In this document: positions 1 to 5,640 of the stretch, in pieces
How the letters are laid out: every line of letters starts with the position of its first letter
Position numbering within the stretch: position 1 is the stretch's first letter
Origin: Verrucomicrobiia bacterium
GTDB lineage: Bacteria; Verrucomicrobiota; Verrucomicrobiia; JABWAM01
Assembly (NCBI GenBank): GCA_013360985.1
Contig: JABWAM010000085.1
Location: forward strand, 1 to 9,110
Direction: 5' to 3'
Length of the DNA: 9,110 nt
The notes under the pieces: model-generated
What the model saw: only the letters and a program-made list of their open reading frames with translations
What the model was told of the DNA's origin: nothing
Databases searched by the model: none
Position numbers and translations under genes: made by a program

Positions 1-102
1 GTCGCCGCGGGGTACGCCCGCGTGCGCGCGGCGCTCGGAGACGGCTGCGCGGCGGAGCGGGCGGCAGAAGACATCCTCCACTCGATCGCGGCAAACGCGT
101 AG
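1..102 (+). CDS. C-terminal fragment, probable lipid-A-disaccharide synthase-like glycosyltransferase
   Basis: The first 33 codons of frame 1 are open and end in TAG at 100-102; the 5' part lies outside the window. The residues form an amphipathic, Ala/Arg/Leu-rich tail (ARVRAALGDGCAAERAAEDIL, here ending HSIAANA). This resembles the last helix of LpxB-type glycosyltransferases, which often end in 'lr..Lg..gaaeraAe.il'. If correct, the enzyme joins UDP-diacylglucosamine and lipid X at the inner face of the cytoplasmic membrane in lipid A synthesis, implying a Gram-negative host. Other GT-B enzymes (MurG-like, WecB-like) have similar tails, so the name is tentative although the reading frame is clear. 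It converges on the next gene with only 6 bases between the stop codons. Confidence 0.45.
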   Translation, partial: VAAGYARVRAALGDGCAAERAAEDILHSIAANA

Positions 103-108
103 CGGCGG

Positions 109-681
109 CTACAGTTTTCTCTCGCCGAGAAGACGGATGAAGGGAGGCTCGTCCTCCTCGATTTTGGGAAAACGCCCAATGTTCGGGTCGGTGAAAAAGT
201 TGTCGTGGAGATCGTCGTTCTTGGTGGAAACCTCGCCGAGGATCGCTTCGTCGCCAAGCGCCCAGAAGGCGTGGTAAACGCCGGGCTCCAAGGTCACCCG
301 TTCTCCCGCCGCGAGGTGAAGCACGGCGCCGGAGGCCACGCGCCGTTTTTTGTTGTTCACCTGAAGGATTCCGTCGGCGGCCCATTGGTTCGGATCGCCA
401 AACCAAACCTGAATCGAAAAGGCGCCGGCACGCGCGATGACGTCCTCCTTTTTCTTCTTGTGACAATGCCGCGGAATGGTCTGGCGGCAGGTCAGGTAGA
501 TGAGCTTCTCGCTGTATTCCTCTTCGAGCGCGAGATTGACGAGGACGGCGCCGCATCGGGAAAAGTCTCCGAGCCCGAGGTCGGTAACGTCCCACGACGC
601 ATCCGGCGGAAGCACCCAGCCGTGCGCCTGAAAGCAGGCGAGGGCACGGGCGATGGCGCGGTTGATTTCGGAGCGTTTCAT
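109..681 (-). CDS. D-lyxose/D-mannose isomerase-like cupin protein
   Basis: A 190-residue protein that matches the D-lyxose ketol-isomerase family (PF07385, formerly DUF1498). That family interconverts D-lyxose with D-xylulose and often D-mannose with D-fructose, using a divalent metal in a cupin barrel. Numbering from the ATG at 681, the metal-site pattern is H72-x-H74 with E79 (PRHCHKKKKED) and a later His, H137 (GVYHAFW). The start MKRSEIN is the characteristic family opening, so I chose 681; a GTG at 720 would add 13 residues with no ribosome-binding site. A GGTGAG directly abuts the ATG, too close to be a normal Shine-Dalgarno. It is the last gene of the minus-strand sugar operon, 103 bases after the epimerase. 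The family assignment is firm; the exact substrate is inferred. Confidence 0.85.
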   Translation of the reverse strand: MKRSEINRAIARALACFQAHGWVLPPDASWDVTDLGLGDFSRCGAVLVNLALEEEYSEKLIYLTCRQTIPRHCHKKKKEDVIARAGAFSIQVWFGDPNQWAADGILQVNNKKRRVASGAVLHLAAGERVTLEPGVYHAFWALGDEAILGEVSTKNDDLHDNFFTDPNIGRFPKIEEDEPPFIRLLGERKL

Positions 682-784
682 CTCACCGGGATCTTTCACA
701 CTCCAAGACAAAATCTCCACACGAAAGGCGGGGAGACTCGGCCTTCATCCGCAACACGCGCCATCTTAATTTCCGGATACGCTC

Positions 785-1609
785 TCAGAGAAGCCTTCTC
801 AAGTGCTGAATGCTTCGTCCGGCCTGCTCGACGGTGCCGCATTCCACGCTGAGCACGATATCGCGCTTCGCCTTCCTGCAGAGGGCGATAACCTCTTTCC
901 AGTCGATGACGCCGTCGCCGCAGGCGCAGCCTACCGGCGTGCCGGTAACTTTGCCGCGCTCCTTGTTCGAGTGTTCCACCGAGATATCTTTCGCGTGAAG
1001 ATGCACGAGGCGGTCCTTGACGGCATCGAGCCATCGCAGCGGGTCGTGGCCGCACAGATAGGAGTTGCCGGTGTCGAAATTCACGCCGATGGCGGGAGAA
1101 TTCACCAAGCGATACAGACGATCGAACCCCTTGGGACTGCGGCTGTATTGCTGATGCGGTTCGATGCCGATGCGGATCCCGCGCGGCTCGGCGACCTTCG
1201 ACGCCTCCATCAGGGTGTATTTGATCAACGTGTGATCCTCGGCAACCGACGTCCACGGCTGTTTCGGCCCTTCGTCGGTGTTCACCACGGGAGCGCCCGC
1301 CTCGGCGGCGAAACGAATCGCCTGCTTCAAATATTCGACGCCGATCTCGGGCTTGGTCAACGGCGTATGCGCCGACAGACCGGACAAACGGACGCCCGCC
1401 TTCTGGCACGCGCGTCGGATCCGCAGCGGATCGTCCAGCATGGAAACGCTGTGAAAATATCCCGCTTCGCTCAAGAGCTCGCGCCCCCAATGCACCATCG
1501 GCTCGACGTACTCGTAACCGAGCTCGGCGGCCTTCGCGACGCCCCACTCGAAGGGTTTGTCGCTGTGTCGAACGAATTCCAGGTTGATGCCAATCGATAC
1601 TTTGCCCAT
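785..1609 (-). CDS. Sugar phosphate isomerase/epimerase-like TIM-barrel protein (PF01261)
   Basis: A 274-residue protein of the xylose-isomerase-like TIM-barrel superfamily (AP endonuclease 2 family, PF01261). The four metal-site positions of the family are visible: E150 in GIEPH, D179 in NFDTGN, H205 in VHLHAKD, and E256 in SVECG; H152 and D208 are also conserved-looking. Relatives include sugar 3-epimerases, inosose dehydratases, and 3-keto-glycoside epimerases such as E. coli YcjR. Length is normal and no signal peptide is present, so it is probably cytoplasmic. The ATG at 1609 lies one base after the stop of the oxidoreductase gene and has a good Shine-Dalgarno (AAGGAAG) inside that gene, which points to co-translation with it. 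Being in an operon with Gfo/Idh/MocA and ThuA proteins favours a role on an oxidised sugar intermediate. The reaction is not determined by sequence. Confidence 0.9.
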   Translation of the reverse strand: MGKVSIGINLEFVRHSDKPFEWGVAKAAELGYEYVEPMVHWGRELLSEAGYFHSVSMLDDPLRIRRACQKAGVRLSGLSAHTPLTKPEIGVEYLKQAIRFAAEAGAPVVNTDEGPKQPWTSVAEDHTLIKYTLMEASKVAEPRGIRIGIEPHQQYSRSPKGFDRLYRLVNSPAIGVNFDTGNSYLCGHDPLRWLDAVKDRLVHLHAKDISVEHSNKERGKVTGTPVGCACGDGVIDWKEVIALCRKAKRDIVLSVECGTVEQAGRSIQHLRRLL

Positions 1610-1610
1610 G

Positions 1611-2669
1611 TCACTGCTTCCTTTCCGTGTTGCGGCGCGCCAGGATTTCGACCGGCCACTCGGCCAGATCGTCCCGCAGGGGCAGGTCGACCCGGTCCCC
1701 GCGGACCGCCGAAAGGTAGGCGGCCAGGTTGAGTTCGCTCGTTTTGAGCATGTTCGTGAGGCCGAGCTCAGGCTCCGTCCTGCCCTCCAGCCACGCGATC
1801 AGATCCACCAGCATCCGATCCCACGGCTGCGACCCCTGCTCGGAGGCCTCCTTCGAGAAGTCCTCGACGCGGCGCCCCGTCGGGGCGTCGATCCGCAGAA
1901 TGGCTTCGCGAAAAATCTGAATCTGCCCTTCCGTGCCAAGCAGGGTCATGGTCTGGTCGCCGGCCATTTTCCGTCCGCCGTCGAGAAAACCTTTGCCACC
2001 GTTTTCAAACTCGAAGTACGCGATCGCGTGCTCCTCCATCGCATGCCCGTACCCCCGGGAATCCCGTACGCGCGCCTGTCCAAACACCCATCGGATCGGC
2101 TGATCGCGGTGGAAAAATCGGAACATGTCCAGCCAGTGCGAACCCCATTCCGACAGATCCCAGCCTTCGACGCCGGCGACGCACAAGACCGGCTGACCGA
2201 TCGCGCCGTCGTTGTAGAGATCGCGCGCGCGACGGAACGCCAAACGATTCCGCCGAAAATGGGCAACCACGATTTTTACGCCGGTCTCCGCCGCGACGCG
2301 CCGCACCGCCGCGCAATCCGCCGGCGACGGCAGGAACGGTTTCTCGCACAAGATCCCTTTCACTCCCGCGCGGGCGCAGTCCTCGATCATGCCCCGATGA
2401 AGCCCCACGTAGGTGCACAGGCTGACGATATCGGGACGGACTTCGGCGAGCATTTTCCGATGGTCCGAAAAACCGCGCTCCACCGCGAACTTCCCCTGAA
2501 ATGCCGCCAGGTTTTCCGCGTTGATGTCGGCGGCGGCGACGAGCCGCGTCCGCGGGATGCGCTGGTACATCATGCCATGCGCGTAGCCGATCTGATGTCC
2601 GCCGCCCTTTGCGTTGCTGCCGGCGCCGGCCTTGCCGACGCCGATGACCGCAGTCTTGAAGACGCTCAT
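1611..2669 (-). CDS. Gfo/Idh/MocA family NAD(P)-dependent oxidoreductase
   Basis: A 352-residue dehydrogenase of the Gfo/Idh/MocA family, which oxidises or reduces a hydroxyl on sugars, inositols or glycosides with NAD(P). The N-terminal Rossmann fold shows VIGVGKAGAG (GxGxxG at 10-15) and AAADIN at the end of beta-2. The family signature CEKPF is at 108-112, with E109-K110-P111 supplying the conserved Lys that lies near the cofactor and substrate. The C-terminal domain carries GSHWLDMFRFF at 176-186; H178 and D181 occupy the usual catalytic segment. Length is typical and no Tat or Sec signal is seen, unlike the many secreted members in this kind of genome. The ATG at 2669 is one base from the ThuA-like stop. 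Together with ThuA and PF01261 neighbours this suggests oxidation of a glycoside hydroxyl (C3 is the common site in studied pathways), which is inference. Confidence 0.92.
   Translation of the reverse strand: MSVFKTAVIGVGKAGAGSNAKGGGHQIGYAHGMMYQRIPRTRLVAAADINAENLAAFQGKFAVERGFSDHRKMLAEVRPDIVSLCTYVGLHRGMIEDCARAGVKGILCEKPFLPSPADCAAVRRVAAETGVKIVVAHFRRNRLAFRRARDLYNDGAIGQPVLCVAGVEGWDLSEWGSHWLDMFRFFHRDQPIRWVFGQARVRDSRGYGHAMEEHAIAYFEFENGGKGFLDGGRKMAGDQTMTLLGTEGQIQIFREAILRIDAPTGRRVEDFSKEASEQGSQPWDRMLVDLIAWLEGRTEPELGLTNMLKTSELNLAAYLSAVRGDRVDLPLRDDLAEWPVEILARRNTERKQ
1617..1623 (-). promoter_or_regulatory. Shine-Dalgarno of the PF01261 gene, inside the upstream CDS
   Basis: On the minus strand the sequence AAGGAAG sits 7 bases before the ATG at 1609, within the last codons of the oxidoreductase gene. 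It fixes the start of the epimerase and suggests translational coupling. Confidence 0.7.
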
Positions 2670-2670
2670 G

Positions 2671-3330
2671 TCAGGAATCCAAGAGCCAACGGACCGAGTT
2701 GATCCAGAGCTGCTTCATCGCCGGGCACTGAAACGCCGCCATGTCGTGGCCGTTTGCCAGATACACGCGGCGCGGCGCGGTGACGATCATTGGGAGCCGT
2801 CGTCCATCGAACTCCGCCTCCGCGTGGACCGTCGCCTCCAGACCTTTCGTGATCGCCAGGTTGTAATACAATTCATCCTGGAGCGTGAAATCGCGGACGC
2901 CCTCCACGACCGGATGTCCCGTCGGCAGGACGCGAACGGTGTGTTGGGCATAGGGCGAATGCGAGGAGTGCTTCCATACCCAGGTCACCCCCACGAGTTC
3001 GCCAAAGCGCGGCCAATCGTCGTAGCTGGCGATGCCGCCGTGGTGCGCGAGAATGGGACGCCCCGAGGCCGCGTATTCCTCGAACGCCTTTTTGTGACGC
3101 TCGGTGAGCGGGTGATAGTCGCCCCACTCCGTGCCGTGGCTGCCGGTCCAGTGGAGCCCCATGACGACAAACAGGTCGCACCGATCGAGCGCCTCAAAGG
3201 CCGGCAGGCCGTCGCCGATCTCGCACGTGTATTCCGGACCGAGCCATTGCGCGATCTGGCGGGCCTGTTCGGCGGTCGGATGGAAGGCCGGACCGCCCAC
3301 AAAGAAATGAATGCGTCGGTTCTTTTTCAT
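2671..3330 (-). CDS. ThuA-like domain protein
   Basis: A 219-residue single-domain protein matching the ThuA family (PF06283), a class-I glutamine-amidotransferase-like fold first linked to trehalose utilisation in rhizobia. Numbering from the ATG at 3330, recognisable family segments are FVGGPAFHP (10-18), a strand ending DLFVVMG (52-58), ILAHHGG (93-99), DELYYNL (152-158) and NGHDM (193-197). The catalytic Cys of true amidotransferases is replaced by the HHGG turn, as is usual for ThuA. Biochemical function is poorly defined; members accompany Gfo/Idh/MocA dehydrogenases in carbohydrate operons. I chose the ATG at 3330 (MKKNRRIHFF) because the family core begins there. A GTG at 3375 would add 15 unalignable residues and run close to the divergent gene. 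It is the first gene of the operon. Confidence 0.88.
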   Translation of the reverse strand: MKKNRRIHFFVGGPAFHPTAEQARQIAQWLGPEYTCEIGDGLPAFEALDRCDLFVVMGLHWTGSHGTEWGDYHPLTERHKKAFEEYAASGRPILAHHGGIASYDDWPRFGELVGVTWVWKHSSHSPYAQHTVRVLPTGHPVVEGVRDFTLQDELYYNLAITKGLEATVHAEAEFDGRRLPMIVTAPRRVYLANGHDMAAFQCPAMKQLWINSVRWLLDS

Positions 3331-3391
3331 GGGTTTCGCGTGACAATGCGCCGTGCGCAGGCAAGAATCTTCCACAATTCAACACTGGTAA
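3331..3391. promoter_or_regulatory. Divergent intergenic region: sugar operon (-) / AraC regulator (+)
   Basis: These 61 bases separate the ThuA-like ATG (3330) from the AraC gene ATG (3392). The segment turns AT-richer toward the AraC side. On the minus strand TATAAC (3394-3399) is the best -10-like hexamer for the sugar operon. No good -35 accompanies it, which would suit an activator-dependent promoter. Neither gene has a clear Shine-Dalgarno. The control region is inferred from the divergent layout; individual boxes are low confidence. Confidence 0.45.
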
Positions 3392-4423
3392 ATGTTATAC
3401 ATGCCATCTCTTCGCCCCGCCATCTTTATTCGTGGCGCCGAGCGCTTCATCGCCGACACATGCGACCCGCTCCGGCGCGCGGCGGAGCGCAAGGAGGTGC
3501 GGCTCTCCGCATGGGCGAGAGGACATTATCCCGGACGGCGTTTGCCGAACAAAGTCCTGACGGAGGTCCGTTCCATAGGATTTTGGGACGCGTCGCGAAC
3601 GCAAACCTGGGGCCTCGACTGGCATCGCAACGAAGGGATCGAGATCACCTATCTTGCGCGCGGCAAGACGGGGTTTGCGGTGGACGGACGGGCGCATCCG
3701 CTGCGGCGCGGCGACCTAACCATCACGCGCCCGTGGCAGCTTCACCGCGTGGGCGATCCCGCCGTCGGCGCCTCCCGATTGCATTGGTTAATTTTGGATG
3801 TCAAAGTCCGCCGCCCGCATCAGGCCTGGCAATGGCCGTCCTGGCTGGTGCTCTCGGAAACGGATCGGCGTCGGCTGACGCAGTTGCTCCAGCACAACGA
3901 GCAGCCGGTCTGGCGGACCAACGGTGAAATCGAGCGATGCTTCGAGCGCGCCGCCGCCGTCGTGGAGGCCGCGCCTATCGCCGCGAGCGAATCGCGCCTG
4001 AAGCTGCATTTGAATGAGTTGCTGATCGCGCTGCTGGAAATGCTGGAGCGCAAACGCATCCCGCTGGATGAAACACTTACGGCGACGCGGCGGAGCGTCG
4101 AGATGTTTCTCGAAAACCTCCCGCAACACGTCGAGCACCCGTGGACCCTGGAGGAGATGGCCGAGCATTGCAGCCTGGCGCGAAGCCGATTCACGCATTA
4201 CTGCAAAGAGATCACCAACATGTCGCCGATCGAATACCTCACGCGATGCCGGGTGGAGCATGCGGCGCGGCTGCTGCGCGCCGCGCCGCGCCGCGCGATC
4301 ACCGAGGTGGCCTTGGCCTCGGGATTTGGCTCCAGCCAGTATTTTGCGACCGTGTTCCGCAAACAGCTCGGCGCGACGCCCCGCGAAATTCAAAGGGCTT
4401 GCCGAAGAAGCGAGAGCCGTTGA
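3392..4423 (+). CDS. AraC-family transcriptional regulator with N-terminal cupin-like sensor
   Basis: A 343-residue AraC/XylS-type regulator. The C-terminal DNA-binding domain is clear. The first helix-turn-helix is about 251-275 (WTLEEMAEHCSLARSRFTHYCK). The second is about 302-324 (ITEVALASGFGSSQYFATVFRK), followed by the family hallmark GATPREIQ. Residues about 70-150 look like a jelly-roll ligand-binding domain, with EGIEITYLARG and the core GDLTITRPWQLHRVG. That segment (also SIGFWDASRTQTWGLDWHRNEG) resembles a subfamily I associate with Verrucomicrobiota. Its divergent position 61 bases from the ThuA-like gene makes it the likely local regulator of the sugar operon. Start choice is between ATGs at 3392 and 3401, both inside a short inverted repeat; neither has a Shine-Dalgarno. 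It ends 55 bases before the convergent hydrolase stop. Confidence 0.93.
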   Translation: MLYMPSLRPAIFIRGAERFIADTCDPLRRAAERKEVRLSAWARGHYPGRRLPNKVLTEVRSIGFWDASRTQTWGLDWHRNEGIEITYLARGKTGFAVDGRAHPLRRGDLTITRPWQLHRVGDPAVGASRLHWLILDVKVRRPHQAWQWPSWLVLSETDRRRLTQLLQHNEQPVWRTNGEIERCFERAAAVVEAAPIAASESRLKLHLNELLIALLEMLERKRIPLDETLTATRRSVEMFLENLPQHVEHPWTLEEMAEHCSLARSRFTHYCKEITNMSPIEYLTRCRVEHAARLLRAAPRRAITEVALASGFGSSQYFATVFRKQLGATPREIQRACRRSESR

Positions 4424-4478
4424 ACCCTCCTTCGATCAAGGCCTTCCCCAACTCCCAAGGCGCGCGAACCGCCGCCGC

Positions 4479-5465
4479 TTATTCCTTGAATCTCAGCTCG
4501 CGCGTATCGCGCTCGCGCCCCGTGCGACGGGTCAGCATTCCGTACAACTCCGGCCGCCGCGACGCGATCCACCTGCGACCGGTGGCCCCTTCGAGCAGCG
4601 AGGCGTCGAGGTCGGCGAACACCATTGCGTCGCCGGCCTGATGCGTCTCGGCGAGGATGCGGCCGTACGGATCGAAAACCATCGCATTGCCGGTGCGGAT
4701 TTCGTCGTCGTCCACGCCGACGCCGTTGGCGAAGACCAGGAACACGCCGTTGTCGTGCGCCCGGCTGGGCAGCCAGCGCATCAGCCAACCGCGCCCTTTG
4801 TCGCCGAGAAACTCGCGACGGATCGCCGCGGGATTCTTGCGGCGGTTGTCCCACACCTTTCGGTCAATCAACCCCATCCGATGGGGATTCTTCGACCGGC
4901 ACCCGCCCGTTTGATGCGGCGCGAGGATGACCTCCGCGCCCATCAACGCCGCGATCCGCCCATTCTCGTTGACGTTGTTGTCGTAGCAGATCAGCACCCC
5001 GGCGCGAAAGCCGCCCGGCAGATCGAATACGGTGAATTCCGAGCCGGATTTAATGAGCGCATGCTCGAAGGATTGAAGCTTGCGATGGCGGTAAATCCGC
5101 CCATCCGGCAGCGCGACGACATAGGTGTTGTGATAGAAGCCGCCCTTTCCGGTCTCGATAAAGCCAACGCCGATCGTCAGTCGGAATCGTTTCGCAAGCT
5201 GGATGATCCGCTGCGTGCTCGGCCCGTCGGGGAACGGCTCGGCCAGCGCGGCAAGCTGCGACGGCGTGAGGTTCCGGATGAACCAGTAACCGGTCACGCA
5301 GCATTCAGGAAACACGATCATCTGGGCGCCCCGCGCGGCCGCCCGCTTCACGAACCTCTCGATCTTCGCGAAATTCGCGTTCTTGTCGCCCGCGGCCGAT
5401 TCCATTTGCACCGACGCAACGCGGAGGCTGCGCGGCTTCTTTCGTGTTTTCATGCTTCTTCTCAT
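4479..5465 (-). CDS. Carbon-nitrogen hydrolase (nitrilase superfamily)
   Basis: A 328-residue cytoplasmic member of the nitrilase superfamily (PF00795), which cleaves non-peptide C-N bonds in amides, carbamoyl compounds or nitriles. The catalytic triad is visible: E54 in VFPECCVTGY, K129 in YRHRKLQ, C160 in VLICYDNN; E134 may be the structural second glutamate. GNAMVFDPYGRIL (259-271) is the usual C-terminal strand pair. Residues about 186-236 form a longer, basic linker (KNPHRMGL through WLMRWLP) than is usual between the post-Cys strand and the ARAxxNG-like segment (here SRAHDNGVF). This may shape substrate choice. Substrate is unknown; an N-carbamoyl-amine amidohydrolase is one option. Starts at 5465 and 5453 are both possible and lie in a duplicated GAAGCATGA; the family core begins after both (LRVASVQME). 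It is divergent from leuS and not obviously part of the sugar operon. Confidence 0.9.
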   Translation of the reverse strand: MRRSMKTRKKPRSLRVASVQMESAAGDKNANFAKIERFVKRAAARGAQMIVFPECCVTGYWFIRNLTPSQLAALAEPFPDGPSTQRIIQLAKRFRLTIGVGFIETGKGGFYHNTYVVALPDGRIYRHRKLQSFEHALIKSGSEFTVFDLPGGFRAGVLICYDNNVNENGRIAALMGAEVILAPHQTGGCRSKNPHRMGLIDRKVWDNRRKNPAAIRREFLGDKGRGWLMRWLPSRAHDNGVFLVFANGVGVDDDEIRTGNAMVFDPYGRILAETHQAGDAMVFADLDASLLEGATGRRWIASRRPELYGMLTRRTGRERDTRELRFKE

Positions 5466-5535
5466 GCTTCGATGTTCTTTTGTAATTTAAGTTTATAGTA
5501 CCAATTCGCGCAATGAAGACTCGGAGATTCGATCG
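5466..5535. promoter_or_regulatory. Divergent AT-rich promoter region between hydrolase and leuS
   Basis: An AT-rich island at about 5477-5506 stands out from the GC-rich surroundings and lies between divergent genes. On the plus strand TATAGT (5494-5499) could be a leuS -10. On the minus strand TATAAA (complement of 5493-5498) could serve the hydrolase. No convincing -35 boxes are visible, so only the general assignment is offered. Confidence 0.35.
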
Positions 5536-5640
5536 ATGCAAGAAAATCTCGCGCGGAGGCGCCTCTCCCGCCTTGCGCGAAGATCGCCTCCTCTCTCGGC
5601 TTGCCACTCGCCCTGCAACCCTCGACACTCCCCGTTTCTC

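Noticed and set aside
696..1547. 283-codon open frame on the minus strand
   Set aside because: It is a shifted frame of the PF01261 gene with an Arg-rich translation. Only its last 23 codons, outside that gene, were kept as a possible leader peptide.
1557..2702. 381-codon open frame on the plus strand
   Set aside because: It is antisense to the Gfo/Idh/MocA gene, which has complete family motifs; its translation is Arg/Pro/His-rich without domain features.
2614..3927. 437-codon open frame on the plus strand
   Set aside because: It overlaps the ThuA-like gene in antisense, crosses the divergent promoter region and runs out of frame through the AraC gene, so it cannot be a real gene alongside three well-supported features.
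4424..4478. Possible bidirectional terminator between the convergent AraC and hydrolase genes
   Set aside because: Only a 5-bp stem (GCCTT/AAGGC, 11-base loop) is visible and there is no T-tract on either strand.
4068..5498. 476-codon open frame on the plus strand
   Set aside because: It is out of frame with the AraC gene and antisense to the nitrilase-family gene; both real genes have clear motifs.
5506..5640. T-box-type leader for leuS
   Set aside because: I see no specifier stem, no T-box consensus sequence and no terminator/antiterminator pair; the lineage also makes this unlikely.
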